From positions 2,666,001-2,730,000 of the forward strand of contig NZ_CP011504.1 in assembly GCF_001028665.1 (NCBI RefSeq): DNA of 64,000 nucleotides, read 5' to 3'. The position numbers and the translations under genes were made by a program. The notes under the pieces are model-generated. The model did not search any database, was not told the origin of the DNA, and saw nothing but the letters and a program-made list of their open reading frames with translations. Shown one piece after another: positions 54,001-62,293 of the stretch. Source of the DNA: Burkholderia pyrrocinia. Its GTDB lineage: Bacteria > Pseudomonadota > Gammaproteobacteria > Burkholderiales > Burkholderiaceae. Every line of letters starts with the position of its first letter. The stretch's first letter is position 1.

Positions 54001-57000
54001 GGCCCGGTGGCGGAAGCGCTCGGCGACCCGCGCGGCGTGATCGCCGAGCGCAACGGCGAGATGCGCTGGTTCGACAACGTCCGCGACGCGAACAACGCGA
54101 GCCGCAACGGTGCCGCACTCGACGAAATGCCGATCGGCACCGACCGGTTCGGCGCGGACATGCATTTCGTGCTCACACAACTGTCGCCGCGCGAATTCCT
54201 GAAGGCCGCGCGGCCGACGCGCATTGCGGCGCTCGAGGCGCGCGAGCAGGCGCTGCTCGGGCAACTGCGCGACGCGGAGGCACGCGGCCGCCAGTCCGCG
54301 CCGTTCCGCGCGCTCGCGGCGCGCACGCGGCTCGGCTACAACGAAGTGCGCGGCGAATTGCAGCGCCTGCGGCGCAGCGGCTTCTCCCGCAACGGCGCGG
54401 CGCCGGAGACGCTGGCGATCGAGCCGTACCAGCCGGGGCTGTCGTCGACCACGGTCGTCGAGTTCAATTTGCGCAACGGCGCGGCCAAACCCGAGCAGTA
54501 CTTCCCCACGCACGAGCAGGTCGAGGCCTTCAACAAGCAGGCGCAGCGCGCCGGCAACGTGGAGGATCTGGTGCTGAAGGGCGAGCCGCAGGCCGTGATG
54601 GTCGACGTGGGCATGTGGCGGACGCTGCTCAACAAGCTGTATGTCGCGCGCGACGTGTCGACGTCGGCGTCGCGCTTCCTGCCGGTGCCGGGCAGACAGC
54701 ACACGCGCCGGTTCGGCGCGGCGACGGTTGCCGACAAGCGGATCCGGCAGATCTTCACGCGCTCGAACGCGCAGTTGCAGGACCGCATGGTGCCGATGGC
54801 GCGTTCGTTCTCGCTGAGCGACGATCCGGCGCTGATGACGAAGCAGGTCGAGCGGCACGGCGGCGTGATGCCGGTCGCCACGCTCGTGGTCGATCCGCAT
54901 TCGCTCGCGGCGGCGCTCGGCAAGGCGCACGACCCGGATTTCCTGCGCGCGGTGGATGCGCTCGGCGATCAGAAGAACGCGGTGTTCGACGGCGAGAACG
55001 GAACGATCCATCCCGCGCCCGGCACGGACGGCAAGGCGCTCGTGCTCGACGATCTCGCGCATCTGCATCGCTGGCTCGACGAGGCCGCGCGCTCGGGTTT
55101 CGCGATCCGGCTCGAGACCGCGCCGTCGCGCGCGCTCGTGTCCGGCGCCGACTACCGCTTCCAGTCGGGCACCAACGACACCTATCACGACTATGTACGG
55201 ATGTTTACGGCGCTCGAACGCTGGGCCAACGCGAATCCGGGCGTCGCGGCGCCGAACGTGATGGTCACGTTCCACGGTTGGGACGCGGTGCCGGAGTCGG
55301 TGCCGGGCGGCGGCCATGAAAAGCTGCTGCGCGCGGTGCTCGAACGCAACGGGCTCGAGTGGGTGCACATGGGCCTGTCGTACGGCACGCACGGCGCCGA
55401 CTTCATCGGCAACCACGATCTCACCGGCGCGCTCGCGAAGCTGATCGTCGAATACCGCAACCGGCCCGACGTGATCGGCCGCCTGCACGGCGCCGACGCG
55501 CTGACGCGCGTGTTCGAGCGCGTCGACCGGCAGACGCTGGCGAACCAGCATCAGCTGCTGTTCGCGGAAGTCGAGCGGATAGGCGCGGCGCACGGGATGA
55601 CGCCCGCCGACGTGGCCGCGCTGCGTCAGAAGCTCTACGAAGGCAACACGACCGTGTGGCTGAACCAGGCGCGCAAGGCGACGATCGAGCATGCGATGCC
55701 GCTATGGGAGGCCGACGGCAATCCGCCGCGCAACGAGACGGAGCGGGGCGCGCGCACGTTCGGCGGGCGCTGGCTGGAACGGTACGGCGCCGGCGTGCCC
55801 GACCGCGTGACCACGCGCGCGCGGCCGGCCGCCGCGGACCCGCTCGACTACTGGCGCGCGGTCGTGCGCGATCCGGCGCTGATCGACGACGGCACGAAGC
55901 CGATCGGCGCGAGCCGTCGGGAAGCCGCGCAGCTCGCCAAGGTGAAGATTCCCGACGTGAAGCGAGCGCAGGCGGAACTGCATGCGCTGCGGGTGCATGA
56001 CGAGCCGCTCGGCAACCAGACGCCGCCGCCGTCGCCGCAGCGGATTGCCGGCGACATTGCGGCGGCCACCGCGACCGGCGGCGCCGGGGCGTTCGCGCTC
56101 GTCACGCTGGGCAGGGAGTCGCTTCGCACCGCGTCGAATTCGCTGTATGCGGGGCTGCGGGTCGGCCGCGTGTTCCAGGCGCTGCATCACGGCGCGGTCG
56201 CGAGCCTGAAGAACGGCGACCCGCGCGTGTTCGACCGGGTGGTCGACCGGCTCGTGCGCGGGTTGCAGACGCAACTGAAGGTGAATGGCTTCGACGTGGA
56301 CGGGCGCGGCGCGCAACTCGTGCAGATCGCGCACGAAGGCAAGGCCAAGGCCGCGCAACTGCGCGCGCTCAACGATGACGGCGTGCTGTCGTTCGACGAC
56401 ACGGTGACGCACACCAAGGCGATCGCCGCCGACATGCTCGCGCAGATGCAGGGCGTGGTGGGCGGCACGTCGCTGAAGCTGCTGCACCACGGCAGCCCGC
56501 GGCACTCGGTGGGCCGGGTCGGCCGCGTGCTCGCGCTCGGCGGTTACGGCGGCTCGATCACGATGAACGCGGCGCGGGCGATCGCAAAGGGCGACTGGCT
56601 GGCCGGCGGGCAGGCCGTGGGCGGCATCTTCAGTGGGCTCTATACCGGCATCGTCTACAAGGGCAGCCTGCGCGGCGTGAATGCGGACAATCGCAGCCAG
56701 CTGGCGCGCACCGTGAGTGCGACCGGCGACTACCTGACCTCGGCCATGAGCATCGCGAGCGGCATTCATACCGCGATGACGGGCGATCCGACCACCGGCG
56801 CGCTGACGACGATGTCCGGCATGCTGCTCGGCGCAGGCCGCCTGCATACGCATTTCCCGAATGCGACGCCGTGGCTGGAGCGCCTGCCGACCGGCATCGC
56901 GCTGGCGCCGGTCGCGATCTTCGGGGTCATGCAGGGGATCAATCTCGTCACGTCGGCGATGGCGCCGGACCAGCAGAACCAGCCGCCGGCCGGTCCGAAC

Positions 57001-57435
57001 GCCGGCACGCCGACGCCGGGCGCGTCGCCCACGCCGTCGGCCGGCGCGACGACGGCGCCGGCCCAGCCGAGTGCTGCCGCGACGCCGTCGGCACCGGCGT
57101 CTGCCCAGCCTAGTGCTTCCGCGACGCCGTCGGCGTCGGCGCCGGCCCAGCCGAGTGCTTCCGCGACGCCGTCGCAACCGGCGCCGCCTCCGTCGAGTTC
57201 GCCAAGCGCCACGCCGCTGACCGTGAACGTGGCCGCGGGCGATTCGTTGTGGACGATCGCCGAGCGTCACGAAGGATCGCTGCTTGCCGCGGCCCAGGTG
57301 CCGGCCGATCAACAGCAGCGGATGTCGGACGGTCAGCGGATCAACGTCGCGCTCAACGAGATCCTGCAGCTCAACCAGAATCTGGCGAGCAATCCGGGCG
57401 CGATCTCTCCCGGGCAGCAGGTGATTGTCGGGTGA
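45064..57435 (+). CDS. Giant multidomain protein (about 4,120 aa) with three C80-like modules and LysM
   Basis: Largest gene here, uninterrupted for 4,123 codons from ATG 45064 (GGGAG 6 bases upstream). No signal peptide. Order by residue: Asn/Pro-rich start; coiled coil 43-105; a DUF4781-like region about 526-1012 ending in a hydrophobic hairpin (910-958). Three modules follow, each with a buried strand ending in His and a second ending in Cys: His1490/Cys1529 (VYAHAW, ILYACGAG), His1781/Cys1847 (LLGHAT, LLTGCYLG), His2121/Cys2160 (VFGHGI, LYSCYGG). This is the clan CD pattern (C80, MARTX CPD). An amidohydrolase-like stretch lies at about 3276-3548, then hydrophobic helices at 3890-3968, a Pro/Ala/Ser tail and a LysM at 4050-4123. 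It is probably a secreted or surface effector or toxin; this is inference. Confidence 0.9.
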   Translation: MVLMAVGGGGPVDVPQPQNDNNPTNNSGSNNNAAAGAPPAQTPEQKALAAAQAETQRLLELAQAEMAALKRLHDQDASQADLDKQVDKAKVAWGAVQAAVENQMRVAADGGGDTNKAIAGVAADLRNASPQDPVLGEVLDDAQKAVSAESAPQRATNEKAFQFAMAVQKDQDANADLKQYNALPGGIRRADADTGVQLRQAVSTADTNADNANTALTTALRHEYGVSAATLRLNDAKADYAAWQKEPGGLRRADEADIMREMSQAQSQYDKVVTGGDDSALTYVTADEQKQAVASVKQNHDGMWYTGLVDVFGEQSQLKRTIATINPDDPSLSPQMKQLAQSDPVTFALLQDTGQTVDPNDPKLSTQEKALAAANPLAEAFVKLTGVEVNPANLKDPAAAKTLKDQIDRQGVFQYAMSQVDPKAPGPGYQKIQMLLAAAPDVRLQFTKQQVDQLMQNPGSNPGAALQVLKTNMDASFSLDERQTLWTQAGQPHFDANFIHSQIDPLMQKPDSKATDQASMQARSDGRMNADKAGKWMQDILADAPPEFAGVVLDTVEKDFGNKWTQSNTGTPQPYGDGTEFYKGLSKAVGLADQQPTANGVPVHREDDVASWLLDANGNAKTMIYTLRGSDTGYGFDGVRQALSSGVDPSLSKALLTKMQGDDRFRSGFANDFQLRYQQGTEHAQSNQNKQAATASYKLFQSDPDKQLKAYFNDFQKNFDGQSRTFTVGSNQLTNFVGAGLGMQPDDPGAVPTDANDVPSMALLEQMIVGNGQLPNGTAVNSQSLYAKNSAATQMIQAVVDQIRKVGGDHAVVSLVPIYYVSKGTGTAPSALFKVQVADHPDQYKLIDDRGWKYDTVDDYQHNNALSDDGKLYVPKNLKLDGSPVDLGQYEPIDAHKTEWYQHAEHILEMGAGILAAAGGVVLVASGIGAPVGGALLGAAWTTVGVGMAVGVPTAIADLKNLSDHGQSTGFGNAQARGDWISLIGSGAGIAGGGLGVAAKSLAEASSLLRTTGKMSDILTIASRGEGATVETAGLGRFAQEADAFQSLAQTTGRTSQVFNLSGGAIGGYQMVDQGASLIKNWDAMSDSDRAQQLLNLGIGVAQMGLGSHTLMERPIRAITKTPAPPAPRPTTIDVVHTMLTSGLVNQRLAVGEIGNPWQHAEQQARSFGEPADNGEPVAPADTGLRARRTQGTPEDGDVMPLRLAPDTEAGDGAVTPAVAGALAGDEAAHTEAGAPGTVARPTSWAIPAHVAADPEILSSVVGSILESGNRLEHVEYYVYALEDAAGNARVPEEDGLPATERGNIWDDMQVAKADLRRARAVDAAAARAAASPDGEGTIGVTRYTAYYDALMVGGEGVAAGRYRIALVDSSALAADGTVPPEAVVGHIGLNDAGNTFVLSMNDAYDRTLQVVYPRGFDPAKPLIRSEDGRRVDVINAPHGLRETQWGAYPRREADLAIYSDHPQQPENQLPAGERPLMPVPPGYFAVYAHAWADAFASATGRPLSADDLAEMVRQAGWDGQSPVILYACGAGTRVTSLAQLLANVLGVDVYGASGFVAWRSPRYRNDGSPASGYAGGIVVEPGAPNYAGVPDHSVQHAPRTYRFSPAVAIIDQGAHPVNWSNVALRPVSNRWGGGDTSGEARVPLGVYVWRVLTNRGAIVNPRSGRSASALEMTYALEDLAWKGYTPGTPVALEGPHSGADPELLQEFADLIQAPVFGRLGDDDAAGWRRAIPNPGRRLARFQIEPDVNGKFSPGRAQPVRLNPLELRPVPGSSVVNLLGHATARQFLKVSGFDIAESHGTTPRDVKWDSATAVMQGGTRISPKEFARRLLDDPAYTEGNGVLLTGCYLGSGDYPFAQELAYELQVPVIASIASNSVRGTGALFLHPNSDDIVVPAHDPDVSTRLYLHIPETPDASDPPMVFARRGDAVPPATARSDAPVEPVRPIEAQIDPDADSGRRGHAGAPEETGRPAPGPTPRGPAHPRLASEPDASEPPVYVPTPLDEVEPGRIFTADEWAARTEQAAAAEADDGLSGIPQKIYPKNSRVYTDRKVVNDGVVTTTVHGQTVLQPGFEDVTGVDATQHPEFLRPADTLLMPADDPLHAIGARGLMSPPGHHVVFGHGISADAMLGPDGRHLTPDEVAERVAPLLEPDQDVTLYSCYGGSSKHDPLRIAPGQVRAASATFAQALAQRLSELTGRPTSVWAPPDILLVERDGSATVRGTRPTGQVDKDRLAMRVFRGEPARAGRPALPAAPDAAPSPATARTAARPMADGPVRPTVPRVPDPTFADPDYDFTPIPDDTFESVTLDHAFRGALADRPGVIGDAARVTRAGGTVSQHWPSGFLDGPEPTRVIDGVMQAFDEAGLTNLRVEFVTREGTVVLGEGTDFGALDPEEGWFRFSGTVSDATAAATHAQGRATPDGQRALPEGTRVVAHDDLGQALDAAHPAPRNYAYVPADALPDETAFAQGDLTAQERVAAHAAANLDAVGAAAPADVVLLSALGHDPARALRITTPGGELFKPAGVDMYVVRTRDATTGDVSYRLAGVDRSGLPEGYAPVHASGLRAVGSVGGRPVWPMLGGADPAAGRLAGTAGDPSGAATPATVAGQAGAPAAPQGAAVATAAEQQARAAVWLDSVGRRALTRIDGRHEPTLDGLARQLGPNAHVLITTHTAPPAADAEHAPPTVIAVLETDANGALGPVRMLDGKRVPNALKKALTNAGSKGRNTRRSYDFYVSPVAHDELTHFGGPSTIKTPDGKSSWTVAASNRQVDGELAADIAKLQDAPRFKRPRQAVRAVEGDRRWIHVIDDETGKVLGYAERNADHEWKYYEKAPLADTEIPEQDLRAAFRRQRRGGIPVGRSPRRGIRFVASDVKPETVDRIGGFRPAKEPDTDTKPRRTAGDTFQSIVPTRRPLVRADAEQGAGDTASRSPLVDPHLLPSDQSAFNAVDFSGNSVPHLLTAIRNGSVSGSQHVIYVFETDGPVAEALGDPRGVIAERNGEMRWFDNVRDANNASRNGAALDEMPIGTDRFGADMHFVLTQLSPREFLKAARPTRIAALEAREQALLGQLRDAEARGRQSAPFRALAARTRLGYNEVRGELQRLRRSGFSRNGAAPETLAIEPYQPGLSSTTVVEFNLRNGAAKPEQYFPTHEQVEAFNKQAQRAGNVEDLVLKGEPQAVMVDVGMWRTLLNKLYVARDVSTSASRFLPVPGRQHTRRFGAATVADKRIRQIFTRSNAQLQDRMVPMARSFSLSDDPALMTKQVERHGGVMPVATLVVDPHSLAAALGKAHDPDFLRAVDALGDQKNAVFDGENGTIHPAPGTDGKALVLDDLAHLHRWLDEAARSGFAIRLETAPSRALVSGADYRFQSGTNDTYHDYVRMFTALERWANANPGVAAPNVMVTFHGWDAVPESVPGGGHEKLLRAVLERNGLEWVHMGLSYGTHGADFIGNHDLTGALAKLIVEYRNRPDVIGRLHGADALTRVFERVDRQTLANQHQLLFAEVERIGAAHGMTPADVAALRQKLYEGNTTVWLNQARKATIEHAMPLWEADGNPPRNETERGARTFGGRWLERYGAGVPDRVTTRARPAAADPLDYWRAVVRDPALIDDGTKPIGASRREAAQLAKVKIPDVKRAQAELHALRVHDEPLGNQTPPPSPQRIAGDIAAATATGGAGAFALVTLGRESLRTASNSLYAGLRVGRVFQALHHGAVASLKNGDPRVFDRVVDRLVRGLQTQLKVNGFDVDGRGAQLVQIAHEGKAKAAQLRALNDDGVLSFDDTVTHTKAIAADMLAQMQGVVGGTSLKLLHHGSPRHSVGRVGRVLALGGYGGSITMNAARAIAKGDWLAGGQAVGGIFSGLYTGIVYKGSLRGVNADNRSQLARTVSATGDYLTSAMSIASGIHTAMTGDPTTGALTTMSGMLLGAGRLHTHFPNATPWLERLPTGIALAPVAIFGVMQGINLVTSAMAPDQQNQPPAGPNAGTPTPGASPTPSAGATTAPAQPSAAATPSAPASAQPSASATPSASAPAQPSASATPSQPAPPPSSSPSATPLTVNVAAGDSLWTIAERHEGSLLAAAQVPADQQQRMSDGQRINVALNEILQLNQNLASNPGAISPGQQVIVG
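57061..57186. repeat. Three 42-bp in-frame repeats in the giant gene
   Basis: Units at 57061-57102, 57103-57144 and 57145-57186 encode AQPSAAATPSAPAS, AQPSASATPSASAP and AQPSASATPSQPAP. They form the flexible linker before the C-terminal LysM. Being in-frame, copy number can change linker length without breaking the protein. Confidence 0.9.
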
Positions 57436-57473
57436 TGGAGGTAGGCGAGTTCGGGTGGTGCTTGCCGGCGTAT

Positions 57474-57505
57474 CGCGGCGGCCGGGCGTGGATCAGGCCG
57501 CCGCG
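57474..57505. terminator. Bidirectional terminator hairpin
   Basis: CGCGGCGGCC (57474-57483) and GGCCGCCGCG (57496-57505) form a perfect 10-bp stem with a 12-base loop between the convergent giant gene (stop 57435) and the sigma-54 regulator (stop 57554). Confidence 0.6.
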
Positions 57506-57553
57506 CTCCGGCGATCGTCACGGAGCATCGCCCGGCCGATCGCCGAGAGCAAG

Positions 57554-59407
<1,854 letters not shown>

Positions 59408-59526
59408 GGCGACTCCGGGTGGGTTCTTCAAATGAATATATCAGGCGACCTGATAATGTATCGTTTTCATCAAATCCGCAACCGCGATCCGGGCGAGGGC
59501 ATTGTTGCGCCGCGGCAGATGGATGC

Positions 59527-59556
59527 TTGATCGGCGAGCAATGCGATACCGGTCAA
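59527..59556. promoter_or_regulatory. Inverted repeat, probable upstream activating sequence
   Basis: TTGATCGG and CCGGTCAA (7 of 8 symmetric) are separated by 14 bases. The centre lies about 90 bases before the start predicted from the -24/-12 promoter, a usual position for an enhancer site of XylR/DmpR-type activators. It could also mediate autoregulation of the divergent regulator gene. Confidence 0.55.
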
Positions 59557-59604
59557 GGCGCACACAACTTGTTGCCGGACGGCAAACGCGTGCGTGGTCG
59601 TCAG

Positions 59605-59619
59605 TGGCACGGCGCTTGC
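59605..59619 (+). promoter_or_regulatory. Sigma-54 (-24/-12) promoter
   Basis: TGGCACG-GCGC-TTGC matches the sigma-54 consensus TGGCACG-N4-TTGC at every fixed base, with GG and GC ten bases apart. It precedes the aldehyde dehydrogenase start by 70 bases and faces the same way. Confidence 0.92.
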
Positions 59620-59689
59620 GAATCAGGGTGCCGACAGCCGGCTCGAGACGAGCAGCCGGACACGATCCCACTCACAGGAGACACGATCG

Positions 59690-61168
59690 ATGAATGCCCC
59701 CGAAGCCACGCGCTTTCTGGATTCCGCCCGATGGGACGGCCTGCTGTTCCAGGGCACTTGGGTGCCGCCGCTGCACCAGCAAACGGTTGACGTTATCGAA
59801 CCGGCAACCGGTCAGCGACTGACACATGTCGGCGTTGCCGACGCCGATGACGTGGCTGCCGCCGTGCAGGCCGCCTGCGTCGCCCAGCGGGCCTGGGTGT
59901 CGATGGCACCGCGCGAGCGCGCCGAGGTGTTCCGCCGCGCCGCTGCGCTGTTTGCGCAGCACCTGGATGAATTGGCGTTGGCCGTCGCACGCGAGACCGG
60001 CGGCGTGCTGTTCAAGGGCCAACACGAAGTACGCGAAGCGGTCACGCTGTGTCATCTGGCTGCGGGCATGCCGCTGGACGCACAGGGCCACGTGCTGGCG
60101 AGTCCCGCAGGCCGCCTCAGCTATGCGCGTCGCGCGCCGTTCGGCGTGGTGGGCGTGATCTCGCCGTTCAATTTCCCGTTGATCCTGACGCTGCGCTCGG
60201 TGGCGCCCGCACTGGCAGCCGGCAACGCAGTGGTGGTCAAGCCGGATCTGCGCACGCCGGTGTCGGGCGGATTTCTGATCGCGCGCATCTTCGAGGAGGC
60301 CGGCTTGCCGGCGGGGCTGCTCCACGTGCTGCCCGGCGGGGCCGAAGCGGGCGAGGCCCTGGTGGTGCATCCGCAGGTACCGATGATTGCCTTTACCGGC
60401 TCGCCCGGTGTCGGTCGCCGCATCGGCGCGCTGGCGGGGCAGCACCTGAAGAAAGTCTCGCTCGAACTGGGCGGCGCAAACGCGCTGATCATCCTCGACG
60501 ATGCAGACCTCGATCTTGCGGTGAGCAACGCTGCGTGGGGGGCCTGGTTGCACCAGGGGCAGATCTGCATGGCATCCAACCGCATCCTGGTGCATGCGTC
60601 GCTGGCCGCCGAGCTGACGGCACGACTGGTCGACAAGGCCCGGCACCTGCCGGTGGGCGACGGCGCCAGCGGACAGGTCGCGCTGGGGCCGCTGATCGAC
60701 CAGAAGCAGTTGCAACGCGTGCACGCCATGGTGCAGGACAGCGTCGCAGCAGGTGCCCAGTTGCTCGCAGGCGGCACGTACGAGCAACTCTTCTACCGGC
60801 CGACCGTGCTCGGCGGCGTACGGCCGGGCATGCGCGTATTCGACGACGAGGTGTTCGGGCCCGTGGCCAACATCATCACCTTCCACAGCGACGACGAAGC
60901 GGTGGAGCTGGCCAACAACAGCCAGGGCGGATTGTCCGCCGGAGTGATCTCGGCCTCGGTCGGGCGCGCGATGGCGCTGGGCCAGCGCTTGCGCGTCGGC
61001 ATGGTCCATATCAACGACCAGACCGTCAACGACGACTGCGTGAACCCGTTCGGCGGCCCCGGCATCGCAGGCAACGGCACCAGCGTGGGCGGTCCGGCGG
61101 ACTGGGAGGAATACACCCAATGGCAGTGGACGACCGTCAAGGAGCGAGCGCCCCGGTACCCGTTCTGA
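59690..61168 (+). CDS. Benzaldehyde-type NAD-dependent aldehyde dehydrogenase
   Basis: Aldehyde dehydrogenase of 492 residues, cytoplasmic. The catalytic nucleophile is Cys293 (HQGQICMASNR) and the general base Glu259 (VSLELGGANA). The cofactor region is GVVGVISPFNFPLILT, and GSPGVGRRIG follows. The arrangement matches benzaldehyde/vanillin-type dehydrogenases (XylC/AreC/Vdh), so it should oxidise an aromatic aldehyde to the acid. CAGGAG lies 9 bases before ATG 59690. With the CalA-like gene next to it, it forms a two-step alcohol-to-acid pathway under the sigma-54 promoter. Confidence 0.9.
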   Translation: MNAPEATRFLDSARWDGLLFQGTWVPPLHQQTVDVIEPATGQRLTHVGVADADDVAAAVQAACVAQRAWVSMAPRERAEVFRRAAALFAQHLDELALAVARETGGVLFKGQHEVREAVTLCHLAAGMPLDAQGHVLASPAGRLSYARRAPFGVVGVISPFNFPLILTLRSVAPALAAGNAVVVKPDLRTPVSGGFLIARIFEEAGLPAGLLHVLPGGAEAGEALVVHPQVPMIAFTGSPGVGRRIGALAGQHLKKVSLELGGANALIILDDADLDLAVSNAAWGAWLHQGQICMASNRILVHASLAAELTARLVDKARHLPVGDGASGQVALGPLIDQKQLQRVHAMVQDSVAAGAQLLAGGTYEQLFYRPTVLGGVRPGMRVFDDEVFGPVANIITFHSDDEAVELANNSQGGLSAGVISASVGRAMALGQRLRVGMVHINDQTVNDDCVNPFGGPGIAGNGTSVGGPADWEEYTQWQWTTVKERAPRYPF

Positions 61169-61225
61169 ACCAGGGGTGCCGGCCAACCCGGCACCCGTAA
61201 AAATAGAAATCGACAGGAGACAACC

Positions 61226-61993
61226 ATGCAACTGAGCAACAAGACCATCGTCGTGACCGGCGCGTCATCGGGCATCGGTGCGGAGACCGCGCGCCTGCTG
61301 CGCTTTCATGGCGCACGCGTGATCGGCGTGGATCGCAACGCGCCGGGCATTACCCTGGACGGTTATGTCCAGGCCGACCTGTCCACGGTCGAAGGGATCG
61401 ACCGCGCCGTGGCGCAACTGCCGACGCAGGTCGACGCGCTGTGCAACATCGCCGGCGTGCCGGGCACCGCGCCACTGGATCTGGTTGCGCGCGTCAACTA
61501 TCTCGGCTTGCGGCATCTGACCGAAAGCCTGCTGCCGCGCATGGGGGAGGGCAGTGCCATCGTCAACGTCGCATCCGTCCTGGGTGCGGAATGGCCGCAG
61601 CGCATTCACCTGCACAAGGCGCTGGCCGAGGTCGGCGGTTTCGATGCGGGCGCCGTGTGGCTGAACGAGCATCCCGTGCCGCAGGCCACCTGCTACCAGT
61701 ACTTCAAGGAAGCACTGATCGTGTGGACGCTGACGCAGGCGCAGAAGCTGTTCCTGCAGCACGCCGTGCGCATGAACTGCGTGGCGCCCGGGCCGGTGTT
61801 CACGCCTATCCTGGGCGACTTCGTCACCATGCTCGGCACCGAGCGCGTGGAACAAGACGCGCACCGCATGAAGCGGCCCGCCTATCCGGACGAGGTCGCT
61901 CCGGTGATCGCGCTGCTATGCGCCGACGAGACCCGCTGGGTCAACGGCGTGAACGTGCCCGTCGATGGCGGGCTCGCTTCGACCTACTACTGA
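61226..61993 (+). CDS. calA: Coniferyl-alcohol dehydrogenase (CalA-like SDR)
   Basis: SDR of 255 residues with TGASSGIG, the variant CNIAG, and Tyr-x3-Lys in CYQYFKEAL. Long segments, such as KTIVVTGASSGIGAETARLL, VNYLGLRHLTESLLPRM and KRPAYPDEVAPVIALLC, follow the Pseudomonas CalA pattern, an NAD-dependent enzyme oxidising coniferyl alcohol to coniferyl aldehyde. GACAGGAGACAACC precedes ATG 61226. It lies 57 bp behind the aldehyde dehydrogenase. The pair would turn a lignin-type or benzylic alcohol into the acid; the natural substrate range is not readable. Confidence 0.88.
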   Translation: MQLSNKTIVVTGASSGIGAETARLLRFHGARVIGVDRNAPGITLDGYVQADLSTVEGIDRAVAQLPTQVDALCNIAGVPGTAPLDLVARVNYLGLRHLTESLLPRMGEGSAIVNVASVLGAEWPQRIHLHKALAEVGGFDAGAVWLNEHPVPQATCYQYFKEALIVWTLTQAQKLFLQHAVRMNCVAPGPVFTPILGDFVTMLGTERVEQDAHRMKRPAYPDEVAPVIALLCADETRWVNGVNVPVDGGLASTYY

Positions 61994-62293
61994 CGGGTGT
62001 TTCCTGCGGCTGAAACCAGGCGGGGAAAGCCTGTCGGCCGATAGGTCGGCTTCGCGGCTTTCCCGCATGCCTTCATTCGCCGTGTGATCCAGCGCGGCGA
62101 CATGGAGGCGGGGCCGGGATTCATAGTGGTGCGAAACATCTGATGTCAGTGCCCTTGTGGAAGCATTGTCGCAGCAGGCCGTTGGCATTTTCATCAGCCC
62201 TGCGCCGCCACGGGCTGCGCGGGTCGCAGTATCACGTGAAAGCGGATCCACCCTCGCAGTGCGAATCGTCCACTGGCGACGGCGCCGGGTAGG
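61994..62293. other. Intergenic region between convergent calA and GntR gene
   Basis: About 300 bases. Apart from the hairpin at 62023-62064 nothing is recognised. The gene-free stretch around 62090-62280 has average composition. Confidence 0.45.
62023..62064 (+). terminator. Terminator-like hairpin after calA
   Basis: GGGAAAGCC (62023-62031) pairs perfectly with GGCTTTCCC (62056-62064). It lies about 30 bases after the calA stop. The loop is 24 bases and no T-run follows, so strength is uncertain. Confidence 0.5.

Noticed and set aside
44956..55692. A 3,578-codon open reading frame antisense to the giant gene
   Set aside because: Its composition is Arg/His/Val/Asp-rich with no domain-like pattern, as expected for the antisense of a high-GC gene whose third codon positions are G or C. 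The sense strand has coherent domains, a signal-like ribosome binding site and repeats in frame. Its length is striking but explained by codon bias.
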